Below are positions 8,978-17,885 of a DNA stretch of 64,000 nucleotides, piece by piece. The notes under the pieces were generated by a model, which was not told the origin of the DNA, searched no databases, and was given only the letters and a program-made list of their open reading frames with translations. Source of the stretch: Lentibacillus halodurans (GTDB taxonomy: Bacteria > Bacillota > Bacilli > Bacillales > Amphibacillaceae). Location: the NCBI RefSeq assembly GCF_900112045.1, contig NZ_FOJW01000011.1:1-64000 (forward strand), in the 5' to 3' direction. Within the stretch, counting starts at the first letter, position 1. Each line of letters opens with the position of its first letter. Both the position numbers and the translations under genes were made by a program.

Positions 8978-10900
8978 ATGGGTCAAAGAATTGCTATGCT
9001 CGGTTATAAAGATTTTATTGATTTAACAAAAGGTATCATTAAGGGTGCTCAGAACGAAGTTTTAATAGATGTTTATCAATGTTTTTTAAATGAATGCCTG
9101 ACTACTCTTCCTGAAATTGAGGAACGAAACACAGATATCATTATTACTGGACGGGCCAATAAATCTGTACTCATAAATGAAACCAATATCCCTATAATAA
9201 CTTTCAGAATAACACCATTCGACATCCTTTCAGCTGTAAAAAAAGCAATAACACATTCAAAAACCATTGCAATTGCAATGGCAAATTTTGAGGATCTTGA
9301 ATATGATTACACAATTTTACAAGAGCTATTATCCGTAGAACTTGAGTTTATATCTTATAGTACCCAACTTGAATTGGAAGATAAAATCAGAAAATTCTCT
9401 GAAAAAAATGGAACAGTTATCGGAACAAGTGTAGCTGTTAACACTGCAAAAAAATTTGGGTTATATGGAATTCTTATTTACTCTTTAGAAAACAGCATAT
9501 ACAATTCTATAAATCGTGCTAAAGAAATTATTAAATTTAAAAGAGAAGAAGAAAAACAGGCAAAGGAATTTAAATCTATTCTTAATAGTGTTAGTGATGG
9601 TATTTTAGCAACAAATAAACAAGATAAAATCACACTAAGTAACCAATCTATGCAAAACTTACTTTCCAGCCATAATTTAGAAAGTAAGTACTTATCTGAT
9701 GTTTTCCCTAAATCATTTTTGAATAATATTACCTCTAACGAAAGTATACAGGATAAAATTATTCAACATAATAACAACACGTTTAATGTTAACCGTATTC
9801 CAATCAATGTTAAGGGAAATAAATTAGGAACAGTCACTACCTTTCAAGATGTAACCAAAATACAACAAATCGAACAAAAATTTCGTTTAGAAACAGAAGC
9901 GAAGGGACTTATTGCTAAAAAGCACTTCAATGAAATTATTTATGTTAGCAATTTAATTAAAAAAACAATACAGAAGGCAAAGCGTTTTGCCCAAGCAGAT
10001 TCCACAATTTTAATTACAGGAGAAACAGGAACAGGAAAAGAGTTATTTGCTCAAAGTATCCATAATGAAAGCCCCAGAAGCAATTACCCCTTCATTGCTG
10101 TTAACTGTGCTTCTCTGCCAGAGAATTTACTAGAAAGTGAATTATTTGGATATGATGAAGGCGCATTTACAGGAGCAAAGAAGAAAGGAAAGAAAGGGAT
10201 ATTTGAAATAGCTCATAACGGTACCATTTTCCTTGATGAAATTAATTCGGTTTCTCTACAATTTCAAGCCAAGCTTTTAAGAGTTATCCAAGAAAGAGAA
10301 GTGCGCCGGATTGGAAGTAATAAAGTAACCCCCGTTAACATACGGATTATTGCAGCTACTAATCAGAACCTGTATAAATTAATAGAAGAGAATAAATTTC
10401 GAGAAGATCTTTTCTACCGTTTAAATGTTTTGAAAATTGTAATTCCACCTCTACGAAACAGAAAAAACGATATCATCCCTTTGACTGAAGAATTTATTTT
10501 TAAACATAATCGTGAATTATACTATGAGATTAAACCCTATCTGAGCGAGATTTGCGAAAGATATTTATTTAACTTACCTTTGAAAGGAAATATAAGAGAA
10601 TTATATAATATCCTTGAACGATTTACGATTCAATGTGAGTTAATAACAAACAAAAATTTTAGTTTCTACAAAATCCTGATGGCAGATTGTATTGAACAAC
10701 CCTATGAGGGGGACCCAAGTGAAAAAATTTCAATACCATTAAAAGATACTTATAAACAAACTTTGTTAGAGGCTGAAAAAGCCATACTAAAAAGGTATAT
10801 CAACATTTTTGATGGCGATAAAGCAAAAGTTGCCTCGCAAATAGGAATAGGTAGAACTACTTTATATCGAAAGCTTAATTACATGAACATTTCCTATTAA
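8978..10900 (+). CDS. PrpR-N / PAS / AAA+ / Fis sigma-54-dependent activator
   Basis: A 640-residue enhancer-binding protein. The first ~190 residues match the PrpR N-terminal sensor fold (MGQRIAMLGYKDFIDLTKGI, DIIITGRANKSVLI, VIGTSVAVNTAKKFG). A linker helix and a PAS domain (about 205-300, KSILNSVSDGILATNKQDK) follow. The AAA+ domain spans about 315-555, with Walker A GETGTGKE near 347, the sigma-54 contact loop GAFTGA near 394, Walker B GTIFLDEIN and an arginine-finger region FREDLFYRLNV. A Fis-type helix-turn-helix closes the protein (KAKVASQIGIGRTTLYRKLN). It should sense the cassette substrate or an intermediate and open the -24/-12 promoter of the divergent transport and hydantoinase genes. 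AAAGGGGA precedes the ATG. Confidence 0.93.
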   Translation: MGQRIAMLGYKDFIDLTKGIIKGAQNEVLIDVYQCFLNECLTTLPEIEERNTDIIITGRANKSVLINETNIPIITFRITPFDILSAVKKAITHSKTIAIAMANFEDLEYDYTILQELLSVELEFISYSTQLELEDKIRKFSEKNGTVIGTSVAVNTAKKFGLYGILIYSLENSIYNSINRAKEIIKFKREEEKQAKEFKSILNSVSDGILATNKQDKITLSNQSMQNLLSSHNLESKYLSDVFPKSFLNNITSNESIQDKIIQHNNNTFNVNRIPINVKGNKLGTVTTFQDVTKIQQIEQKFRLETEAKGLIAKKHFNEIIYVSNLIKKTIQKAKRFAQADSTILITGETGTGKELFAQSIHNESPRSNYPFIAVNCASLPENLLESELFGYDEGAFTGAKKKGKKGIFEIAHNGTIFLDEINSVSLQFQAKLLRVIQEREVRRIGSNKVTPVNIRIIAATNQNLYKLIEENKFREDLFYRLNVLKIVIPPLRNRKNDIIPLTEEFIFKHNRELYYEIKPYLSEICERYLFNLPLKGNIRELYNILERFTIQCELITNKNFSFYKILMADCIEQPYEGDPSEKISIPLKDTYKQTLLEAEKAILKRYINIFDGDKAKVASQIGIGRTTLYRKLNYMNISY

Positions 10901-11041
10901 TTGCTAAATATAGCCTAGGCAGATTGTATTTGTTCAAAATTGAAAAAAAGCTCCAAAGATGGTTTTTCTCTCTCTTAGTGAATAGCTTTTACTTGAGCTT
11001 TTAAAAGAGGAAGCATCAAGTTTATTGTTAAAAAATTTAAT
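10901..11041. other. Spacer between the activator gene and the IS110 remnant
   Basis: A short AT-rich stretch with a weak hairpin potential around AAAGCTCCAAAGATGG. No convincing terminator or gene is visible. Confidence 0.4.
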
Positions 11042-11640
11042 TCACGTTCACGTCACCAGCTCTTTGATCAATTTTCTCCAAACACTTTTATGTATCCACT
11101 ATCTTTTTTTGTGTACCTAAAGGATGCAGCTGAACGGAACTCTTTTAAACAGCATGTCTATCATAGTCATCTCGCTTGCGTATCAGATGCTTCTTCAATA
11201 CCAAGAGCACCTATCCAAGCTGGAAAAAGTAATAGATGCCCTGGCTAGAACCTTTGAGGAATATGAATTGATTCAATCCATTCCCGGCATTGGAGAAAAG
11301 ATTGCAACCACAATCATCTCCGAGATGGGAAACATTGATCAGTTCAAATATCCAAAAAAACTTGTTGCCTATGCAGGTATTGATCCTAGCGTTTTTGAAT
11401 CAGCAAGTTTAAAGCCACCATCAATCGTATCATAAAAAGAGGCTCATCAAGATTACGCCAGGCCCTTTATACGGCTGTACAATGCGCTATAACGAAAAAT
11501 CGTAATAAAAAGCTTAGAGCATTCTATGACCGCAAAAAAGAAGAAGGCAAGCCACATAAGGTAGCAATAACGATTGTGCAAACAGGCTTATTCACTGGAT
11601 CCATGCCATGTTGAAACATAATGAAGCTTTTGTAGATTAA
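11042..11640 (+). pseudogene. IS110-family transposase remnant (frameshifted, 5'-truncated)
   Basis: The C-terminal Transposase_20 domain is clear: ELIQSIPGIGEKIATTII followed by GNIDQFKYPKKLVAYAGIDP and SVFES. After SVFES the frame breaks where GGC has lost one G near 11405. The other frame then continues KFKATINRIIKRGSSRLRQA and the conserved LYTAVQCAITKNRNKKL. A second break near 11565 is needed to reach the normal end NRLIHWIHAMLKHNEAFVD. A weaker match in a further frame lies upstream of 11124. The N-terminal DEDD catalytic domain is missing. The element is dead and marks past mobility beside the catabolic cassette. Confidence 0.85.
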
Positions 11641-11671
11641 CAAAAACGCTAGAAATACCTATTTTTACCAA

Positions 11672-11698
11672 AACCTTCCAGTTTCGTAAAGGAAGGTT
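11672..11698. terminator. Stem-loop downstream of the IS110 remnant
   Basis: AACCTTCC (11672-11679) and GGAAGGTT (11691-11698) form a perfect 8-bp stem with an 11-nt loop. No T tract follows. It may be the structured end of the IS rather than a working terminator. Confidence 0.35.
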
Positions 11699-11892
11699 AT
11701 TTAGCATGTTCAATTTTAGTGTACCATGTTTTTTGAACTTTTTTAGACTTAAGTGTTACTCCTATTAGCTGGTATTGTTTAAGACTAAATTAATAAGTAA
11801 TCCCTTGTTTGAAAAAACATCGACTTCATAGTGTTCTAAATCATCTTCAAATAAGTTATCTCCTAATTATGCCGATACCCCTTTTGCGATGA

Positions 11893-13608
11893 TCAGGATA
11901 TTTTCTGCAAAATGGTTTCGACTTTTTCATTAATCGATTGGAAATTAGGTACTGGCGTCATTTCATCCAACAGCTGATATTCTTCTTTCAAATGCGTAAT
12001 GCGCTCCACACTTTTGTCAATCCTGCCTTCGCTTATTTCTCCATTCTCAACAGCTGCTTTCAATTCATCAAAAACAGTCGCAATCAAATCGGGATCATGT
12101 GCAACGAGCAATAAATCTCCGCCCGCTTTCACTGTCTGGATCGCTGCATCAGCAACATGATAATGATCGGTAATCGCGTCCATCGTCAAATCATCGGTAA
12201 TCACGACACCATCAAATTCATAATCCTCTCGCAAAATGCCTGTAATCACTTCTTTCGACATGGATGCAGGATAATTTTCGTCTATTTTTGGGAGCAGAAT
12301 GTGAGCGATCATGCTAACATCGGCATTTTCCGAAATGGCTTTCTTAAATGGCTTAAGCTCCAGTTTGGACAGCTCCTCATAGCTTTTATCGATCTTCGGG
12401 AGTTCCAAGTGGGAATCCTCGCCTGTATCACCATGTCCAGGAAAATGTTTCATGACCGAAATAACCCCTTCACTTTGGATCCCTTTCATCATCTGGATAC
12501 CCAGCCTGGTAACAATATCCGGGTTGTTGCCAAACGAACGGTCACCGATGACAGGATTATCTGGGTTGCTGTTTATATCGAGAACAGGAGCGAAGTCTAA
12601 ATTAAAACCGAGTGCTTGCAATTGCTCACCGAGAAGTGTGCCGACATTGAACGACACATCCGAATTATTCAGTTCACCAATCGAACGGCTTGTCGGCAGA
12701 CTTTTTACTCCATCAGGCATTCGTGTTACACTGCCGCCTTCTTCATCGACCCCCAGCAATAGTGGGTAAGGGTTGTCAGTATTCACAGCTTTGATATCAT
12801 TTAGTAAGTTAACGGTTTGAGTCTTACTTTCGATGTTTTTTTCAAATAAAATAATACCTCCAACATGATATCTTTCAATAATGTTTTTTGTCTCAGCGGT
12901 CATTTCCGTTTCATCTATCCCGCTGAAAATCATTTGTCCTATTTTTTCATCAAGGCTCATACTGTCAGCGTTTATATCACTTGAATCATCTCCTTTGTCA
13001 CCATTTCCGCCATCTCTGCTAATTTCCTTCGATAATGAAATATGATCCACATCAGGATTATCCGAATCATCGGCAGGTTTCGGCAACACCCATTTCAAGA
13101 CATAATCATTGGAAAGTTCATAGACAAGTATGATTTGATCATGATCTTCGTCTTGGTAGTAACGCGTATCATCCGGTTTTTCATATGTTTGAATCGTATC
13201 CAGATCAAGCGACTTGAATGTTTCCTGTGACGAACGCATATCGGACACAATATTATCTGTAATACCGACGTCAATGTCATGTGACGGATAGTTCAAAAAA
13301 AGACCAACATCCGTATCGTCGGTATTATCCGGTTCTCCCCAAGCTTTTTGCACATCATCGGCAGTCGTTTCACCGACAATGATATCTCGATCTAGGATTT
13401 TTCCTTGTTTGGCCAAGTCGAATATTTTGTCCAAAGATGGCTCAAGTTTCAAGGCCTCTTTATTTTCATTACCCGTTGATGTTTTCTTTGATTGTTTGTC
13501 TGCTTGTTTATCATTTGTATTATCACCCGATGAACTGAAAAAAAAAGCACCTCCAAGGGCAATGATAGCAATAATAATGATAATGGTAATGGTAATGCGC
13601 TTGATCAT
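11893..13608 (-). CDS. nagZ: NagZ-like GH3 beta-N-acetylglucosaminidase with N-terminal DUF4309-like domain
   Basis: A 571-residue exported or membrane-anchored glycosidase. Residues 5-27 form a hydrophobic signal/anchor. About residues 50-190 resemble the DUF4309 (YjgB-like) module, with IIVGETTADDVQKAWGEPDN. An acidic Gly/Asp linker leads to the GH3 domain from about residue 213 (MSLDEKIGQMIFSGIDE). The NagZ signature KHFPGHGDTGEDSH near 384-397 carries the acid/base His, and VVITDDLTMDAI contains the nucleophile Asp. It should remove GlcNAc from peptidoglycan fragments during wall turnover. The usual extra C-terminal domain of the B. subtilis enzyme is absent, while the N-terminal fusion is unusual. 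GGAGGAATTCCT precedes the ATG. No operon partners. Confidence 0.87.
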   Translation of the reverse strand: MIKRITITIIIIIAIIALGGAFFFSSSGDNTNDKQADKQSKKTSTGNENKEALKLEPSLDKIFDLAKQGKILDRDIIVGETTADDVQKAWGEPDNTDDTDVGLFLNYPSHDIDVGITDNIVSDMRSSQETFKSLDLDTIQTYEKPDDTRYYQDEDHDQIILVYELSNDYVLKWVLPKPADDSDNPDVDHISLSKEISRDGGNGDKGDDSSDINADSMSLDEKIGQMIFSGIDETEMTAETKNIIERYHVGGIILFEKNIESKTQTVNLLNDIKAVNTDNPYPLLLGVDEEGGSVTRMPDGVKSLPTSRSIGELNNSDVSFNVGTLLGEQLQALGFNLDFAPVLDINSNPDNPVIGDRSFGNNPDIVTRLGIQMMKGIQSEGVISVMKHFPGHGDTGEDSHLELPKIDKSYEELSKLELKPFKKAISENADVSMIAHILLPKIDENYPASMSKEVITGILREDYEFDGVVITDDLTMDAITDHYHVADAAIQTVKAGGDLLLVAHDPDLIATVFDELKAAVENGEISEGRIDKSVERITHLKEEYQLLDEMTPVPNFQSINEKVETILQKIS

Positions 13609-13886
13609 AGGAATTCCTCCGTGAATAGTTATTCCATAATTCGGTAGCAGTGTTATTTCTCATTTACCTCTCCAACCCTTCAGATGTTTTAACATGTACT
13701 ATCCACCTAAAAACACCTTCCTTTACTCCAACAAAATGACTTGATTGTTGAGCATTAGTGACCAACTTACCTATGGTATCAATACATTTATTCACGTTCG
13801 ATAACCCCATCCTAACAGAATATTTGGATAGGATTCTAAAACAAACGTTTGTAAAAACAAAAAAATTTAATTTCCAATACCCCTTG
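13609..13886. other. Intergenic stretch between nagZ and the ktrB pseudogene
   Basis: Divergent promoter space. I see no protein-coding signal; an 84-codon frame here lacks a ribosome-binding site and resembles no family. Confidence 0.5.
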
Positions 13887-13915
13887 TTACAACTTCTTTC
13901 AATAGTTGTTATAAT
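13887..13915 (+). promoter_or_regulatory. Sigma-A promoter of the ktrB pseudogene
   Basis: TTACAA (13887-13892) and TATAAT (13910-13915) with 17 bases between. About 140 bases of leader would precede the broken ktrB start. Confidence 0.55.
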
Positions 13916-14054
13916 GAGATGTTTTTATGTGTTATTATGTGATAAATTCACCGATGCAGGAGTTGTATGTCACGTTGTGAAAGATAACTCACTGTACATA
14001 TTACGACAATAATAACCATAGAAAATATTCAATAAAGGTAGGGAGACATTCACA

Positions 14055-14984
14055 ATGAAAATAAAAAAACTCAATCCTCCTCAAATAATCATTTCTATTT
14101 TCATTAGTTCAATAATAATAGGAGCCTTTCTTTTATGCCTTCCAGTCGCAAGCGCAGAAGGAATCTCTTTTATCGATGCATTATTTTTCGGTCAAATAGT
14201 TTGTCAGATATTGCAGCCAATCCCGTCATTAATATTGTAATTTCATTTCTTTTTATTGTAGGTGGGATAGGATTTACCGTTGTATTTGATATGTGGAGGA
14301 GTAAAGAATTCAAACAGCTTTCCCTACAAACAAAATCAATGATTGTAGGAACATTAACGATCAATATTTTTAGTTTTCTTATTATATTTATTTTGGAGTA
14401 CTACAACCCAAATACACTAGCAGGACTTTCTAATTTTGATAAAATTCAAGCAACTTATTTTCAAGCTGTCACTCCGAGAACAGCTGGATTTAATACTTTA
14501 GATATTGGACAAATGGAAGAATCTTCTCTTTTCCTTATCATTATTCTTATGTTCATTGGAGGTGGAAGTACATCTACAGTCGGTGGTATCAAACTAACCA
14601 CTGCATTAGCCATACTCTTAGCAACAATATCCTTGTTCAAAAAAAGAACATGTCGTGATTTACCAGAGAAGTATACCTAACCATGTTGTTTTAAAAGCAT
14701 TAGCCTTAACTATAGGAAGTATTGGCGTAGTCTTTACAACAATATTCCTTTTAAATCTAACAGAGGATGCATCGTTTTTAATGATTATGTTTGAAAGTGT
14801 GTCCGCATTCGGAACTTTAGGGCTATCCATGGGGTTGACAGGCAGTTTAACGTTGTTTGGTAAATGCGTTATCATCTTAAACATGCTTATTGGAAAATTA
14901 GGTCCTTTAACTTTCGCTTTTGCGTTTGCTAAACAGTCCCCTGACCTCATCAAATACCCTAATGAAGAAATTCTTACTGGCTAA
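14055..14984 (+). pseudogene. ktrB: KtrB/TrkH-type potassium transporter subunit, disrupted
   Basis: An intact KtrB has about 445 residues; this locus keeps some 300 codons in three frames. The first frame gives the normal start (MKIKKLNPPQIIISIFISS ... SFIDALF). Near 14185 it jumps to a second frame that resumes at NSLSDIAANPVINIVISFLF, so roughly 110 residues, including the first selectivity-filter loop, are deleted. The second frame keeps the filter-like segments VTPRTAGFNTLD and GGGSTSTVGGIKLTT. It then breaks in a run of seven A at about 14640-14650, where one extra A shifts the frame. The third frame continues from VVIYQRSIPNHVVLKALALT to the end. With two lesions, one a large deletion, it cannot make a working transporter. 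Confidence 0.88.
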
Positions 14985-15086
14985 GTGTTTTTAAAGAGTT
15001 TTTAGGAATTATTATTGAAAAGGACACTTCTAAGGATTAAGAATCTTCTTTAAGAGGGGAATTTATTTTGCGTAATCGAACTACAG

Positions 15087-15163
15087 CGCAAGCAGGATAC
15101 GCTTGAAGAGTGGAGGAAATCAGGAAGCCCATGAAAGATTAAGAAAAATTATTGAAGAATTAA
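15087..15163 (+). pseudogene. Possible 3' fragment of an MttB-family methyltransferase gene
   Basis: Joined across one frame change, the translation reads RKQDTLEEWRKSGS then QEAHERLRKIIEEL. This resembles the C-terminal tail of trimethylamine/glycine-betaine methyltransferases (R-x5-W-x3-G followed by an acidic/Arg helix). The rest of the roughly 480-residue protein is absent. A terminator follows directly, as expected at the end of an old gene. The match is short, so this is tentative. Confidence 0.35.
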
Positions 15164-15199
15164 GCCTTCACGCCTTTCATGTGAGGGCTCGTTTTTCTT
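15163..15199 (+). terminator. Rho-independent terminator
   Basis: AGCCTTCAC (15163-15171) pairs with GTGAGGGCT (15181-15189) with one G-T pair and a 9-nt loop. A T-rich tail follows (CGTTTTTCTT). Confidence 0.8.
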
Positions 15200-15239
15200 A
15201 TGCTTCTAGGGTTTGTCAAATAAAGTGTGTAAGTTAAAT

Positions 15240-15371
15240 TTACGCAATGGATTTTAAAATCCTGTCTTTGAGATGATCATGGACGAGGAGCTGATTCATA
15301 ACCATTTCCCAGTTTTGGATTATGACCCTCTCATTTAGTCTTCCGCTATTTGATCCACAAATATAATACAT
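15240..15371 (-). pseudogene. Probable IS256-like transposase C-terminal fragment
   Basis: A 43-codon frame contains RLNERVIIQNWEMVMNQLL and ends KDRILKSIA. The W-E-M-V-x-N-Q-L pattern is like the tail of mutator/IS256-type transposases, and the bases after the stop (AACTTACACACTTTATTTGAC) resemble an IS terminus. No catalytic region remains. Identification is moderate at best. Confidence 0.45.
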
Positions 15372-15698
15372 TAAATATTTCTATCCCCATTTTGATTAAT
15401 TGTAAAGTTACCTGTACTAATATCATTTGCATAAAGTGTGTCTATCATTTTCCTTATGGCCTTTTAACAAGTCATGTAACTATGACCATAGTACTCAACT
15501 TCGACGGCGGGGCCTGTATTTAACCGTTGAGCCATAATAGCATAAATAAACTAGAATATAATGACTATAATACTGGTTATTAATGCACTATAAATCTTTT
15601 TTAAACATTTATATTTACTTCATCTCTTATTTATAAGACAATGTAGAGTCTTTTAAGCTGTGAGCTGTGGTTCGAATACTGACATTGGCATGCTGACT
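15372..15698. other. Intergenic stretch without recognisable content
   Basis: AT-rich sequence between the IS-like fragment and the terminator of the ysnB operon. Short frames only; nothing recognised. Confidence 0.5.
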
Positions 15699-15733
15699 TA
15701 AAAACGCCCGGTGTTGAAAAGACATCGGACGTT
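15699..15733 (-). terminator. Terminator of the rph-rdgB-yfcE operon
   Basis: On the minus strand a 12-bp stem with one mismatch (15722-15733 with 15703-15714) and a 7-nt loop is followed by a T run at 15704-15699. It sits 50 bases past the phosphodiesterase stop. Confidence 0.82.
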
Positions 15734-15785
15734 TCCCAGTAATGTAAAATTTACTATATCATGTACAAATAGTTCAAAATGAAAT

Positions 15786-16298
15786 TTAGTTCAATGATGT
15801 TGTTAGTGACAGATCCTCAACAAAATCTCCCTCGGTGGTATAGAAATGAACACTAATGTCATCTAATGTATTCCATTTCATAATAGCATATGTTTTTTCC
15901 ATTCTGATGCGAGGAAGCAAAACACTTCCTGGATTGATCAGCAATTGATTACCTGCTTTTTCTGCACCAGCGATATGTGTATGACCGAAGCAGACAACCT
16001 GAGCATGTTGTTCTTCCGCCCTATAAGCAATTGCCATCGGATTTGATTTCACTTGATGAAGATGACCATGGGCAATAAAAAACGTGAGGTCATCGATTGT
16101 ACTGACCTGTTCTTCAGGAAATCTGGCATCAGCGTCACAATTTCCGCTAACTTTTATGAATCCTTCTAATTCGTGTGAGTCCATTTCAAGTTCTGAATCA
16201 CCGCAGTGAATTTTATAATCGATATGATGCCGTGCCTTGATGGCCGCGAGCTCTTCAGTGGAACCGTGACTGTCACTGACAATCAATACGCTTGGCAA
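15786..16298 (-). CDS. ysnB: YfcE/MJ0936-type metallophosphoesterase (YsnB)
   Basis: A 170-residue calcineurin-like phosphodiesterase. Metal-binding motifs are visible in order: VSDSHG (residues 6-11), HCGDSE, GNCD near residue 53, AHGH near 75 and GHTH near 102. Family enzymes hydrolyse phosphodiesters of unknown physiological identity using Mn2+ or similar. It is the last gene of the rph-ysnA-ysnB unit, 17 bases after rdgB, the same order as in B. subtilis. Confidence 0.92.
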   Translation of the reverse strand: MPSVLIVSDSHGSTEELAAIKARHHIDYKIHCGDSELEMDSHELEGFIKVSGNCDADARFPEEQVSTIDDLTFFIAHGHLHQVKSNPMAIAYRAEEQHAQVVCFGHTHIAGAEKAGNQLLINPGSVLLPRIRMEKTYAIMKWNTLDDISVHFYTTEGDFVEDLSLTTSLN

Positions 16299-16315
16299 GT
16301 TATCACCTCATCTGT

Positions 16316-16912
16316 TTACTGCAATTGTTTAACCCAATCCTCCAGTTGAATGATGGCGTCGCTTCGATGACTGATTTGGTTTTTTACATCAGGAGAAAGC
16401 TGTGCCATTGTTGTTGTGTAACCATCGGGGATAAAAATAGGGTCGTAGCCGAATCCATGATGACCTGCCTGTGAGGTAGCAATTTTCCCTTCACAGAATC
16501 CCTTTTTAAAAATGGTCCTCTCCCCTGGGACAGCAACTGCCAGGATACATAAAAATCGTGCGGTCCTTTTTGAAGGATCAACCCCCTGTAATTCACGCAA
16601 TACTTTGTCGATATTCTTCTGGTCATCTTTCGGTTCGCCCGCATACCTTGCCGAGAAAACACCCGGCTGGCCATCCAATGCATCAATAACCAGGCCTGAA
16701 TCATCAGCTAAAACAGGCCGCTTCAGCAATGCGGATATTTCCTTAGCTTTCAATGCAGCATTTTCTTCAAACGTCGTTCCCGTTTCATCAATATCATCGA
16801 TTTCCCGTGAAAGTTCCAGAAGTGAAACAGCATTAATCCGGTACTTGGCAAAAAAAATCTTGAACTCCTTTGCCTTACCGGGGTTTTTCGTAGCAATAAT
16901 CATTTCATTCAT
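16316..16912 (-). CDS. rdgB: XTP/dITP diphosphatase (RdgB/HAM1, YsnA)
   Basis: A 198-residue nucleotide-pool sanitising enzyme that removes ITP, dITP and XTP. Typical segments are [13 protein letters not shown] (residues 6-18), [34 protein letters not shown] and [10 protein letters not shown] in the C-terminal half. The ATG overlaps the rph stop by four bases (ATGA), so translation is coupled. Length is usual (about 195-200). Confidence 0.95.
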   Translation of the reverse strand: MNEMIIATKNPGKAKEFKIFFAKYRINAVSLLELSREIDDIDETGTTFEENAALKAKEISALLKRPVLADDSGLVIDALDGQPGVFSARYAGEPKDDQKNIDKVLRELQGVDPSKRTARFLCILAVAVPGERTIFKKGFCEGKIATSQAGHHGFGYDPIFIPDGYTTTMAQLSPDVKNQISHRSDAIIQLEDWVKQLQ

Positions 16913-17676
16913 GGTGAATCTTCCTCAGTTTTTCTGGTTTCACCGATGCGATTGGTCATGTCGCCCAGCACTGTTTTTTGGATCGAATTCAATTCCTGCA
17001 TCCCTTCACCGGCAAGCCCAAGCATCGTTTGCAGCTGGTTGCCTGAAAATGTTGCTTCTTCACCGGTTCCTTGTATTTCAATAAACTCTCCTGCACCTGT
17101 CATCACAACATTCATATCGACAGTTGCCACGGAGTCTTCCTGATAGTTTAAATCAAGCAGTTCTGTTCCGTCCGGTGAAATGCCAACGGAAATGGCAGCC
17201 ATGAAATCTGTGACAGGCATTTTTTTTATCATTTTCTTATGAAGCAGTTTATTAAAAGCCAAAACAACAGCGACAAATGCTCCTGTTATCGAGGCTGTCC
17301 TTGTTCCGCCATCAGCCTGAATGACATCACAGTCAACCCATACAGTACGCTCACCTATTTGATTCAAATCGACAACTGATCTTAGGGCACGTCCGATTAA
17401 TCGCTGGATTTCCATCGTTCTCCCGCTTACTTTTCCTTTGGAGGATTCACGGATATTACGCTGTTCCGTTGCCCGCGGAAGCATCGCATATTCTGCCGTA
17501 ATCCAGCCTTTCCCCTGACCTCGCATAAAAGGGGGCACTCGGTCTTCAATACTTGCATTGCAAATTACTTTTGTATCGCCAAACTCAATCAGTACAGACC
17601 CTTCCGGATGTTTAATATAGTCCGGTGTGATATTTACTGGTCGTAATTCGTTATAATCTCGCTGGTCATTTCTCAA
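16909..17676 (-). CDS. rph: Ribonuclease PH
   Basis: A 255-residue phosphorolytic exoribonuclease that trims tRNA 3' ends. Family marks include [17 protein letters not shown], the basic loop [37 protein letters not shown] and [18 protein letters not shown]. It is the first gene of a three-gene operon with rdgB and ysnB. GGAGGCATAAATTC precedes the start. Confidence 0.96.
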   Translation of the reverse strand: MRNDQRDYNELRPVNITPDYIKHPEGSVLIEFGDTKVICNASIEDRVPPFMRGQGKGWITAEYAMLPRATEQRNIRESSKGKVSGRTMEIQRLIGRALRSVVDLNQIGERTVWVDCDVIQADGGTRTASITGAFVAVVLAFNKLLHKKMIKKMPVTDFMAAISVGISPDGTELLDLNYQEDSVATVDMNVVMTGAGEFIEIQGTGEEATFSGNQLQTMLGLAGEGMQELNSIQKTVLGDMTNRIGETRKTEEDSP

Positions 17677-17856
17677 CAGAATTTATGCCTCCTTCATTAT
17701 GCATCAACCATTATCCTAACATATTTTTTGCAACGACACATGAATTATGAATGGAGTCAGGAAAAATCAGAAAAAATCGAGACCCGTTATCTTATAGCAA
17801 CTCTCGTCGTTTTTCTTTACTTTCATCTTTTCATGTTTTTATCCGTTCCAAAAGTG

Positions 17857-17882
17857 AAAAAGACTGCTCACACAGTCTTTTT
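17857..17882 (-). terminator. Terminator after gerM
   Basis: Perfect 10-bp stem (AAAAAGACTG / CAGTCTTTTT) with a 6-nt loop directly after the gerM stop. A- and T-rich flanks allow termination on both strands. Confidence 0.85.
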
Positions 17883-17885
17883 ATA

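Noticed and set aside
11124-11435. 103-codon frame as a complete small transposase
   Set aside because: It is only one frame of a larger frameshifted IS110 transposase; the domain continues in another frame.
13758-14012. 84-codon frame between nagZ and ktrB
   Set aside because: No ribosome-binding site, no family resemblance, and it spans the likely ktrB promoter.
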